Source: an uncultured Prevotella sp.
GTDB taxonomy: Bacteria > Bacteroidota > Bacteroidia > Bacteroidales > Bacteroidaceae
Direction of reading: 5' to 3'
NCBI GenBank assembly: GCA_946402275.1
Contig: CAMIVY010000012.1
Location: 28,839 to 92,838 of the forward strand
DNA: 64,000 nucleotides
The notes under the pieces were generated by a model. The model did no database searches, was not told where the DNA came from, and was given only the letters and a program-made list of their open reading frames with translations. Shown piece by piece: positions 52,289-59,695 of the stretch (its first letter is position 1; each line of letters opens with the position of its first letter). The translations under genes and the position numbers were made by a program.

Positions 52289-54631
52289 ATGACAGAGTAT
52301 CTCGAAATACCAGTTGCGGGGAGGCAGGACAGCGTGAAACTGGTGGTGTATCCGCAATCCTCAAATGCAAAAGTCTTTGAGGAAAGTGAGCCTTATGCCG
52401 GTGAATCAAGGTGGCAGCTGGTAGAAGGATGTACTTATGCATATGAGTTTGTGGATGAAAAGGAAAACTGCCGATACCAGTTTGAGAGGGAGAATGAAAT
52501 TGTACGGTTCCACCCTAACAAGACAAGTCATGCAAGTGAGGGAACTTTGACTACGGGTATCTATGTGGGGCATCTGGCGTTGCAAGTGGTGGATGTGGAT
52601 ACACAGAAACTTGTCGGGAGTGTTGATTTGGAGATTCGGAGTACTAAGTCGGAATATAGGAGTGACTATCGCCTGATGTTGGACGAGATTGCGGAATACT
52701 ACACAGACTTGGTTCTGCAGCAAGGCTCGCCTGTGACACAAAAACTGGAGATAGATCAGTCGTGCTCGTCAAAGACGCTCTATCAGCGATTCTCGTTTGT
52801 ACGCTCATTGATTGATAGCGAGGCATTTTCAGAGGCTATTCACAAAATCATATCAAATCCTGTAAGGAAATGGACGGATGCTAATATTGAGCGTAACATT
52901 GTAGGCGTAAAACGCCTTAGCCGCAAAAACATCCGCCAGATAGTAGCAAGCACGGATAGGATTCAACTACCGATGGGGATGCGAACGGGTATGCCGGAAG
53001 GTCTGACCAGTGTACCAAGGAGAATAGAGGTGGAATACAAGCGGGACACGACGGACTGTCAGGAGAACCAGTTTGTAAAGTTCGTGCTGCGCACGTTTGT
53101 GAATTTCTGCTCAGAAATAAAAGGGTTTGTCAATGCTACAGAACAGCTGAAGATGGAAGCCAACCAGACACTTGAACGGTTGTACGGACATCTGGATAAC
53201 CAGTTCTTCCGTCAGATTTCACAGCCCACACACATGAATATGAATAGTCCTGTGCTGCAGCGCAAAGAGGGCTATCGTGAAGTATTGCAGGCTTGGTTGC
53301 TATTTGACTTGGCTGCAAAGCTGAACTGGACGGGTGGTGATGATGTATATGATGCTGGCAAAAAGAATGTGGCGACGCTTTATGAATACTGGCTGTTCTT
53401 CAAATTATTGGAACTGGTGAGGGAATTCTTCAATATCGAGCCACAAGCCTTAAAGAACTTGGTGCAAACAGATAACGACGGCATCAATTTGAGTCTGAAA
53501 CAGGGTCAGATGAAAATGGTGTATGGAAAACAAGAAACATTCTCTCGTATATTGAATGTTGCCTTCTATTACAACAGAACGTTTAACAAAGTGTCTGAAA
53601 ACAATGACCCAATCCACAAAGCTGGCAGTTGGACGATGACCATGCGTCCAGACTATACGCTGTCGCTATGGCCTGGCGAAATTGATGAGAAGGAAGCTGA
53701 ACGTCAAGAGCTCATGATACATATCCACTTTGATGCAAAGTATCGACTGAATAAGGTGTTGCTCGAAGATAGAGACATTGAAAAGAATATCGAGGATGAT
53801 TTAGCAGAAGAAAAGCGAGAGCAAGAACTTAAAATATATAAGCGAGGTGACCTGCTAAAGATGCATGCCTATAAAGACGCCATCAGACGAACGAGTGGCG
53901 CTTATGTTCTATATCCTGGTGATGAGAATAGAGAGCTGCGAGGTTTCCACGAAATCATACCAGGTTTAGGTGCCTTCAGCATCCGTCCAGGCCATTGGCA
54001 ACAGGACTCAATTTTTCTGAAACAATTCTTGGCAGAAGTGAAAGCCCACTTGATGGATCGCACTTCTGATCGCGAGAAACTATCGTTCTATCAGTATGAT
54101 GTACACTTGAACCCCAACAAGTCTATGACGATGGAAAGTCTGCCAGAAGCAGAAGGTGAAAACCGCGATTTCCTGCCTGATGAGACTTGGGTAGTACTGG
54201 GATATGTCAAAGATGACAAACAGTTGGAATGGATTCGCAAAACAGGTCTTTACAACTTCCGTACTGGTACCCAGAAAGGTTCTGTACGTTTAAGCCGTAA
54301 CCTTGTTTCAAGCCGTTATCTGCTTTTGCATGCTCATGGTGAAAGCATAGAATTTGTAAGGTTGGCTGACGAGGGACCGCGAGTTTTCAGACGTTCTGAT
54401 TTGTTACGCATGGGCTATCCTCCATCTGAAGATGAAGAAAAAAAGAAGGATGATATATACATAGTCTATCGATTGGAGCCTAATCGTACAGAACCAGAAT
54501 GGGCACAGTATAAATGGAAAATCAGTGATGTGACTAATAGTATAGGTAATCTTATGGCTGTACCTGAGCCTGTTAAACTCAGTGATTTGATAAAAAAATT
54601 ATCAAATAACTGCAGGTTCCATAGGAACTGA
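52289..54631 (+). CDS. McrC-like DUF2357 nuclease
   Basis: A 780-residue protein. The N-terminal 500 residues match DUF2357, a domain found in McrC-type partners of McrB-like NTPases (EYKRDTTDCQENQFVKFVL, then TLYEYWLFFKLLE). A PD-(D/E)xK nuclease follows, with the acidic residue in LMIHIHFDAKYRLN (D-A-K: Asp and Lys of the motif) and KMHAYKDAIRRTSGAYVLYPG. A C-terminal region of about 180 residues may bind DNA. The start at 52289 is the Met one base after the RhuM stop. It is predicted to cut DNA when loaded by the McrB-like ring. Confidence 0.85.
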   Translation: MTEYLEIPVAGRQDSVKLVVYPQSSNAKVFEESEPYAGESRWQLVEGCTYAYEFVDEKENCRYQFERENEIVRFHPNKTSHASEGTLTTGIYVGHLALQVVDVDTQKLVGSVDLEIRSTKSEYRSDYRLMLDEIAEYYTDLVLQQGSPVTQKLEIDQSCSSKTLYQRFSFVRSLIDSEAFSEAIHKIISNPVRKWTDANIERNIVGVKRLSRKNIRQIVASTDRIQLPMGMRTGMPEGLTSVPRRIEVEYKRDTTDCQENQFVKFVLRTFVNFCSEIKGFVNATEQLKMEANQTLERLYGHLDNQFFRQISQPTHMNMNSPVLQRKEGYREVLQAWLLFDLAAKLNWTGGDDVYDAGKKNVATLYEYWLFFKLLELVREFFNIEPQALKNLVQTDNDGINLSLKQGQMKMVYGKQETFSRILNVAFYYNRTFNKVSENNDPIHKAGSWTMTMRPDYTLSLWPGEIDEKEAERQELMIHIHFDAKYRLNKVLLEDRDIEKNIEDDLAEEKREQELKIYKRGDLLKMHAYKDAIRRTSGAYVLYPGDENRELRGFHEIIPGLGAFSIRPGHWQQDSIFLKQFLAEVKAHLMDRTSDREKLSFYQYDVHLNPNKSMTMESLPEAEGENRDFLPDETWVVLGYVKDDKQLEWIRKTGLYNFRTGTQKGSVRLSRNLVSSRYLLLHAHGESIEFVRLADEGPRVFRRSDLLRMGYPPSEDEEKKKDDIYIVYRLEPNRTEPEWAQYKWKISDVTNSIGNLMAVPEPVKLSDLIKKLSNNCRFHRN

Positions 54632-54665
54632 CAACTGCCACCTAAAGCAAAAATCTTTCGCTTTT

Positions 54666-54773
54666 TTTGTGGTTTTCCTATTAATGTGTATCTTTGAGAT
54701 AAGTCTCGAAGGTACTACCGTTCGAAAAAACTCAAAATTGTTTTGGTTTTCTTCTCACTTATTCGTATCTTTG
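54666..54773 (+). promoter_or_regulatory. Double promoter block before the deoxyribosyltransferase-like gene
   Basis: Two full promoters in tandem: TTTG (54666-54669) with TATCTTTG (54689-54696), and TTTG (54742-54745) with TATCTTTG (54766-54773), spacers 19 and 20 bases. A near copy of this block lies at 58748-58898. The second start point would be only a few bases before the ATG at 54782, so the message may be almost leaderless. Confidence 0.75.
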
Positions 54774-54781
54774 CCTCAGAT

Positions 54782-55219
54782 ATGAAACGGAAGATATATG
54801 TTGCCAGCAGCTGGCGGAATGAGTATTACCCTGAGGTGGTGGAGAAACTGAGGGAGGCAGGGCATGATGTCTATGACTTCCGCAATCCGCCATCGGGTGA
54901 CCCTGGATTTAAATGGAGCAGCGTGAGCGAAGACTACATGGAGTGGTCGCCTGCGCAATACCGCGACATGCTGCAGCATTCAAAGGCGGAACGGCAGTTC
55001 CACAATGATATTGAGGCAATGGAGGCTTGCGACACATGTGTGTTGGTGTTGCCGTGTGGCAGGAGTGCACACACAGAGGCTGGATGGTTTGCAGGTAGCG
55101 GCAAATTGACGATTGTCTATATCCCTGAACGGCAGGAGCCAGAGTTGATGTACAAGTTGTTCAGCAAGGTGTGTTGCTCGATAGAAGAACTGGTGAGATG
55201 GCTGAAGCAAGAGGTTTGA
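54782..55219 (+). CDS. Nucleoside 2-deoxyribosyltransferase-like protein
   Basis: A 145-residue Rossmann-like protein (KIYVASSWRNEYYPEVVEKL, HNDIEAMEACDTCVLVLPCG, SAHTEAGWFAGSGK). The pattern of a start strand with ASSWRN, an Asp in the middle and the SxHxEAGW loop fits the deoxyribosyltransferase superfamily, which swaps bases on deoxynucleosides or hydrolyses nucleotide bonds. The start at 54782 gives the family N-terminus; an in-frame ATG at 54743 lies inside the promoter. It is 16 bases before vsr. A partial copy exists at 57393-57502. Confidence 0.78.
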   Translation: MKRKIYVASSWRNEYYPEVVEKLREAGHDVYDFRNPPSGDPGFKWSSVSEDYMEWSPAQYRDMLQHSKAERQFHNDIEAMEACDTCVLVLPCGRSAHTEAGWFAGSGKLTIVYIPERQEPELMYKLFSKVCCSIEELVRWLKQEV

Positions 55220-55235
55220 TGTAAGATGTATTGTT

Positions 55236-55775
55236 ATGGATAAGCTCACGACGCAACAAAGACATGCGAATATGGCGGCAATCCGGTCGAAGGACACGAA
55301 GCCGGAGATGATTGTGAGGCGTGGGCTGTGGAGCAGAGGATTCAGATACCGGCTGAACCATAAGAGGTTGCCTGGGCATCCTGATTTGGTGCTGAGGAAA
55401 TACAGGACGTGCATCTTCGTGAATGGGTGCTTCTGGCATGGACATAAGGTGATGTCTGATGTAAGATGTAAGAAGGATGATGTCATTGAGAGTTCGGAGT
55501 GCTGTAAGATACCGAAGACGAACCGTGAGTTCTGGGTGGCGAAGATTCGCAGGAACAAGGAACGGGACAAGGAGGAGCAACGCAGGTTGGCAGAGATGGG
55601 CTGGCACTGTATCACGGTATGGGAGTGCGAGTTGAAACCCAGTAAGCGCGCGGATACGTTGGATTCGATAGCGTTTACGCTGAACCATCTTTGGTTGCAG
55701 GATCATGGTGCAAAGTCTGTTCCTTATCCAGAAATAGAAGAAGAGGTTCAGATGCCAATGGCTGCAGAGGATTGA
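55236..55775 (+). CDS. vsr: Very short patch repair endonuclease Vsr
   Basis: A 179-residue mismatch endonuclease. The opening MDKLTTQQRHANMAAIRSKDTKPEM, the metal-binding Asp in LPGHPDLVL, the FVNGCFWHGH zinc and catalytic segment and NREFWVAKIRRNKERD are all typical of Vsr. It nicks next to T:G mismatches produced by deamination of 5-methylcytosine. That fits the cytosine methyltransferase at 43518. It overlaps no gene. Part of it (residues about 89-108) recurs at 59427-59479. Confidence 0.95.
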   Translation: MDKLTTQQRHANMAAIRSKDTKPEMIVRRGLWSRGFRYRLNHKRLPGHPDLVLRKYRTCIFVNGCFWHGHKVMSDVRCKKDDVIESSECCKIPKTNREFWVAKIRRNKERDKEEQRRLAEMGWHCITVWECELKPSKRADTLDSIAFTLNHLWLQDHGAKSVPYPEIEEEVQMPMAAED

Positions 55776-55902
55776 CACCCGATAATCACGGGACGGTTCT
55801 TTGATCCGCTGAAGATGGCTGAAAGTATTACGGACTTACGAATCTACGGATTCACGGAAATAATGAACGGAATAAAAACGTTATAGGAAAGTAAGACGAG
55901 AT

Positions 55903-57096
55903 ATGAGCGAAAAGAACGATAAGGAGCTATACTTGAACTTTGACGAGTATATTCGTCAGGGAGAGCCGTCGCAGCGTGAGGCTGCATACGCCTGGAGTAC
56001 GGCTATTGGACTTCAGGCGGTGGATGGGCTGAAAACGTCAGAGTATCTGAACGGTTTGGCTCGCAGAAACATCGAGGGTGAAATCACCATCGATGAGGTG
56101 GAACAGTTGCTCAATAGTTATTACGAGAATAAAACGACTCGTGAAGCTGACGATGATGACAAACAGGAGGCTGACAAAGCCTCGAAGAACATCAAGCGCA
56201 TACTCTCGGTAAAGACATGCGACTTCTCGACAAATGGCTACATATCCTTGCATCGCAGAATCTTCGAAGGCGTAATGAAACACGCTGGTGAACTACGAAA
56301 ATACGATATCACCAAACGTGAGTGGGTATTGGAGGGTGACACCGTGAGCTATCTGAACTGGGAAGATCTGCGCAGGGCTGTTGATTATGACATTCAGCAG
56401 GAACGTGATTTCAGTTATAAGGGCATCAGTAATAATGAGTTAGTGGCTCATGTTGCCAACTTCGTATCTGGACTTTGGCAGATTCATGCCTTCGGTGAAG
56501 GAAACACACGCACTACGGCCGTATTTACTATTCAGTATCTTCGTTCACTAGGCTTTAATGTGGAGAACGACTTGTTCGCTAAACATTCTTGGTACTTCCG
56601 TAATGCACTTGTGAGGGCAAACTACAAAAATGCCATAAAGGGTATCGACTATAGTCCTGTTTTTCTGGAACGTTTTTTCCGTAATCTACTGCTTGGAGAG
56701 CAGTGGGATCTGCGCAATCGTTATCTGCATATTAACCCACCTGCAGAATGGAAAGAACAGCCAAACCTTGCAGTTCCTTCAAAACAACCGACAAGTACCC
56801 CGACAAGTACCCCGACAAGTACCCCGACAAGTTTTATTCACACCAATAATAAAAATATTATTAGATTAGTGAAGGCTTTGGGTGAAGAGCAACTCTCCGT
56901 CAAAGTGATGATGGAGAGGATTGGCTTGAAAGATAGGGAAAACTTCCTTGACTACTCTCTTAATCCTTCTATGAACGAGGGCTATATCCGTATGCTATAT
57001 CCTGATTCGCCCCGTCACCCTCGCCAGAAATACCTGCTGACGGTAAAAGGACTGGCTCTTTACAAGAGCATATGCCATGAGGACAGAAAGGAATAG
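55903..57096 (+). CDS. Fic-domain protein with VbhA-like N-terminal segment
   Basis: A 397-residue Fic protein. Residues 1-70 resemble the VbhA-type inhibitory segment of Bacteroidetes Fic proteins (STAIGLQAVDGLKTSEYL; the usual inhibitory Glu appears as Asp in VDG). The Fic motif is HAFGEGNTRTTAVF with His195. A 12-base repeat region (PTST units) leads to a C-terminal winged helix (about 325-397). Fic domains usually transfer AMP to target proteins. This one stands 127 bases after vsr. Fic genes are common neighbours of restriction genes in this phylum. Confidence 0.88.
   Translation: MSEKNDKELYLNFDEYIRQGEPSQREAAYAWSTAIGLQAVDGLKTSEYLNGLARRNIEGEITIDEVEQLLNSYYENKTTREADDDDKQEADKASKNIKRILSVKTCDFSTNGYISLHRRIFEGVMKHAGELRKYDITKREWVLEGDTVSYLNWEDLRRAVDYDIQQERDFSYKGISNNELVAHVANFVSGLWQIHAFGEGNTRTTAVFTIQYLRSLGFNVENDLFAKHSWYFRNALVRANYKNAIKGIDYSPVFLERFFRNLLLGEQWDLRNRYLHINPPAEWKEQPNLAVPSKQPTSTPTSTPTSTPTSFIHTNNKNIIRLVKALGEEQLSVKVMMERIGLKDRENFLDYSLNPSMNEGYIRMLYPDSPRHPRQKYLLTVKGLALYKSICHEDRKE
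56788..56832 (+). repeat. 12-base tandem repeat in the linker of the first Fic gene
   Basis: Nearly four copies of CCGACAAGTACC, reading PTST, between the Fic fold and the C-terminal winged helix. Copy changes keep the frame and alter linker length. Confidence 0.9.
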
Positions 57097-57392
57097 ATAT
57101 CGAATTAAAACAGCGTTTAAATGGAATATAAACACAAATATACGAGATTAGCTTACGCGAAGAATCACGGGATGGCTCTTTGATCCAATCCACAAAGGGA
57201 CGATATTTGACATCGGATATAAAATATCTTTCAATTTCTTTGTGCTATTCTTTTTAATTCGTATCTTTGTGGTCGGAATGAGTAGTGGCGGCTGTTGTCA
57301 TGTCACTTGGCTGTAAATTACATTTATTGATGAACGACGAGAGCTCAAACACACCAAAGAACGAGACATTCAGGTGGTTGGAACCTGGAGCT
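57097..57392. other. Intergenic region with cassette-like repeats
   Basis: It contains AATCACGGGATGGCTCTTTG (near 57165), a near copy of 55788-55811 after vsr, and a promoter (57239-57269). No gene is supported; the open frame from 57285 is only the lead-in to the gene fragment. Confidence 0.6.
57239..57269 (+). promoter_or_regulatory. Promoter before the gene fragment and second Fic gene
   Basis: TTTG (57239-57242), 19-base spacer, TATCTTTG (57262-57269). The spacer end TTTTAATTCG is shared with the promoter at 58748. Confidence 0.7.
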
Positions 57393-57512
57393 TGGCGTAA
57401 CGAGTATTACCCTGAGGTGGTGGAGAAACTGAGGGAGGCAGGACACGATGTCTATGACTTCCGTGATCCGCCGTCGGGGGACCCTGGATTTAAATGGAGC
57501 AGCAAAAGATAG
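57393..57512 (+). pseudogene. Truncated copy of the deoxyribosyltransferase-like gene
   Basis: From WRNEYYPEVVEKLREAGHDV to GFKWSS the frame matches residues 9-45 of the protein at 54782 with one or two changes (for example D for N in DFRDPP). Homology starts in the middle of the gene and stops at 57502, where the sequence passes into an HsdS tail and soon meets TAG. It is a scrap made by recombination and should not be functional. Confidence 0.85.
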
Positions 57513-57583
57513 AGTCGCTAAAGGACTACAAGAAGAGCGTTATCTACGAAGCAGTAACAGGCAAAACAGAAATTAAAGGATAA
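57494..57583 (+). pseudogene. C-terminal fragment of a type I restriction specificity subunit (HsdS)
   Basis: The frame from ATG 57494 reads MEQQKIESLKDYKKSVIYEA then VTGKTEIKG and TAA. The LKxYKxSVIYEAVTGK pattern is the very end of many HsdS proteins. Upstream of 57502 the DNA belongs to the deoxyribosyltransferase fragment, in another frame. The junction ATGGAGCAGC is common to both. Only 6 bases separate it from the second Fic gene, an arrangement seen in type I loci, so both probably came in together. Confidence 0.75.
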
Positions 57584-57589
57584 AGTAGT

Positions 57590-58612
57590 ATGTATATACC
57601 GCCATTTAACATAACAGAGAAGATTCTTCACCAGATTTCAGAGATTTCCGAACAAGTGGGAAGCCTAAACTCACGCATAGGAAACGACGTGCCTTCTCCT
57701 ATGCTGCGAAAGAAAAACCAAATAAGGACTATTCATTCGTCGCTGGCCATAGAGAATAATACACTTTCTCTGAAACAGGTCACGGACATCATCGACGGTA
57801 AACATGTGCTGGGTGCTCCCGATGAGATACAAGAGGTGAAGAATGCGATTGAGGCTTACCGCCTGATGCCTCAGTTGGATGCTTTCAAAGAGAAAGACCT
57901 GCTGAAGGCTCACGGGCTGATGATGAGCCAATTAGTGCGAAACGCTGGACACTATCGGCAAGAGGGTGTCGGGGTGTTCGATGGCAATGGCAACTGCCTG
58001 CACATGGCTCCGCCGCCTGACCGCGTACCAGAACTGATGGGCGACTTGTTCCATTGGGTGAAGACTTGTACGACACATCCGCTGGTCTATTCGTGCGTGT
58101 TCCACTATGAGTTTGAGTTTATTCATCCTTTCATAGATGGCAACGGACGCATGGGCCGCTATTGGCAGACGATGCTGCTGAGCCGTTGGAAGGGCATCTT
58201 CTCGTGGATTCCTGTTGAAACCATCGTGAAAGAGCATCAACAAGAGTATTATGGCGTTATAGCTAAATGTGATGCAGCTGGAGAAAGCACACTGTTTATA
58301 GAATTCATGCTTCAATGCTTGTTGGAGGCAATGGAGAACTACAGCGAGCCAGAAGAGGAAGAGAATACAGAACTGCACGATAAACTGCACGATAAACTGC
58401 ACGATAAATTCCCTGAACTGTCTGCTAAGGCTATAGAAGTGCTTGAAGTCTTAAACGCACATCGTGGTTTAAATGCTGCCGAGATAGGTCAACAATTAAA
58501 CCTGTCAGAGCGTCAGGTAAAAACGTATATTACCAAGCTGAAACAAGTAGGACTCCTTGTACGAGTTGGCAGCAACAAAACGGGATATTGGAAAGTAAAC
58601 ATTGAACTGTAA
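57590..58612 (+). CDS. Fic-domain protein with N-terminal inhibitory helix
   Basis: A 340-residue Fic protein of the self-inhibited class. The inhibitory motif SLAIEN (Ser51 to Asn56, pattern SxxxEN) is in an N-terminal helix. The active-site motif HPFIDGNGRMGRYW has His179. The last 70 residues are a winged helix (LSAKAIEVLEVLNAHRGLNA, then LSERQVKTYITKLKQVGLLV). A repeated LHDK linker (three units of 12 bases) lies between. It likely adds AMP to a target protein and may bind DNA. It follows an HsdS tail and was probably part of a type I restriction locus. Confidence 0.92.
   Translation: MYIPPFNITEKILHQISEISEQVGSLNSRIGNDVPSPMLRKKNQIRTIHSSLAIENNTLSLKQVTDIIDGKHVLGAPDEIQEVKNAIEAYRLMPQLDAFKEKDLLKAHGLMMSQLVRNAGHYRQEGVGVFDGNGNCLHMAPPPDRVPELMGDLFHWVKTCTTHPLVYSCVFHYEFEFIHPFIDGNGRMGRYWQTMLLSRWKGIFSWIPVETIVKEHQQEYYGVIAKCDAAGESTLFIEFMLQCLLEAMENYSEPEEEENTELHDKLHDKLHDKFPELSAKAIEVLEVLNAHRGLNAAEIGQQLNLSERQVKTYITKLKQVGLLVRVGSNKTGYWKVNIEL
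58373..58408 (+). repeat. 12-base tandem repeat in the linker of the second Fic gene
   Basis: Three exact copies of CTGCACGATAAA, reading LHDK, between the Fic fold and the winged helix. Confidence 0.9.
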
Positions 58613-58747
58613 GATTATGCCATAGGGACGGTTGACTGACATCCGATGTGGGAAGTCAAGATGGTGTAAGAACTCCGAAAGTATTTTCAATTTCTCCGAA
58701 AGTAATTTTAAATATTCCGAGAGTAATGCAAAAAGTCTTTCTGTTGT

Positions 58748-58898
58748 TTTGCGTTATTCCTTTTAATTCGTATCTTTCAGATAAATCTCGAAGATACTTC
58801 CGTTCGAGATTTAGAGTCCCTTGATAAGGGACGGCTATAATGCAGGGATTAAAAAGAGGAAATTGTTTTGGTTTTCTTCTCATTTATTCGTATCTTTG
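58748..58898 (+). promoter_or_regulatory. Second copy of the double promoter block
   Basis: TTTG (58748-58751) with TATCTTTC (58771-58778), and TTTG (58867-58870) with TATCTTTG (58891-58898). The two halves match 54666-54773 but are pushed apart by about 50 bases that carry the perfect hairpin GTCCCTTGATAAGGGAC (58816-58832). The region 58613-58747 before it holds nothing else that I can name. Confidence 0.72.
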
Positions 58899-58910
58899 CA
58901 AAGTGACATT

Positions 58911-59470
58911 ATGAAGCGCTGCACTAAAGTGTATGATTTCCGGGCAGGGAAAAAGGGACATGAATATACTGCTTTCGGCAATACGTTTTTGGTTACTTAT
59001 CCAGAACGTATCCAAGTTCGGTGTCATCCAACCTGACAGAGAAAGAGATTCAAGCGGAGGTGAATAAATATTTAGGAGAGGCACGGCGAGGAACGGTGTT
59101 GGTGTCACCTTTTATTTCACCGGCTGAGAAGGCAGTATATGATGCGTGTTATGAGGAAAAATTACCTATGATTCATATCGTTAATCGTGGACTGGATGGA
59201 AAGTTTATATATCCGTCAGGAAGGGATTTGACTGGATGCTCGGATGGCTTTATATTGGTGTTGGCTCCTTATGCTGACTATAGTACAGAAACAAGTGCCG
59301 CTCGCATCACGAGGGCGCAGTGCCTGAATATGAATGACTTCGCTGAGGATTTGGCTAACGTCGCACTAAAGTGTGACGAACGCGACGAAGAGAGAGGAAG
59401 CGCTACACTAAAGTGTGACGAACAGAGAGTTCTGGGTGGCGAAGATACGAAGGAACAAGGAACGGGATAA
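58911..59470 (+). pseudogene. Unknown gene split by a frameshift
   Basis: ATG 58911 opens a 41-codon frame (MKRCTKVYDFRAGKKGHEYT) that stops at 59036. A second frame, open from 59021, continues for 149 residues with a Rossmann-like pattern (GTVLVSPFISPAEKAVYDAC, LPMIHIVNRGLDGKF, GRDLTGCSDGFILVLAPY). The overlap of 16 bases suggests one gene with a one- or two-base shift near 59025-59036, or two coupled genes. The tail after about 59360 is made of repeats (CACTAAAGTGTGACGAAC twice) and runs into a vsr scrap out of frame, so the original C-terminus is lost. Family not recognised. Confidence 0.6.
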
Positions 59471-59479
59471 GGAGGAGCA
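59427..59479 (+). pseudogene. Fragment of vsr
   Basis: About 53 bases with only a few changes from 55525-55577. In the frame from GTG 59415 it reads TNREFWVAKIRRNKERDKEE, the same as Vsr residues near 88-108. It then passes into the CTTGCA repeat. Confidence 0.85.
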
Positions 59480-59486
59480 GCTTCAA

Positions 59487-59591
59487 CTTGCAGACTCCCC
59501 TAACCGACACTTGCACACTCCCGATCCGACACTTGCACACTCCCAGAAACAACACTTGCAGACTCCCGGGAACAAAACGTGCAGACTCCGG
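59487..59591. repeat. Degenerate 22-25 base tandem repeat
   Basis: Four units beginning CTTGCAGACTCCC or CTTGCACACTCCC and a partial fifth (TGCAGACTCC). The variable part between cores is only about 10 bases. Confidence 0.8.
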
Positions 59592-59626
59592 AGGCAGCAA
59601 AAACGAGACAAAAAGAAGCACACTAC

Positions 59627-59665
59627 AAAAAAGAAGGACATTCGCTTGAAATGCCCTTCTTTTTT
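59627..59665. terminator. Bidirectional terminator between the defence island and pgm
   Basis: Arms 59627-59642 and 59650-59665 pair over 16 bases with one mismatch and carry A/T runs on both sides, so it can stop transcription from the left and from the phosphohexomutase gene on the right. Confidence 0.85.
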
Positions 59666-59695
59666 ATGTTCAATAATATGTTTCAAACCAAGATA

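Noticed and set aside
57285..57392. A start of an intact gene before the deoxyribosyltransferase fragment
   Set aside because: These 36 codons have no likeness to the intact copy, and the frame soon ends; it is lead-in to the scrap.
59487..59591. A possible CRISPR array
   Set aside because: The spaces between repeated cores are about 10 bases, units are unequal, and there are no cas genes.
42032..59695. A complete integrative element or prophage
   Set aside because: No integrase, transposase, relaxase or phage structural gene was found, and no att pair at the borders.
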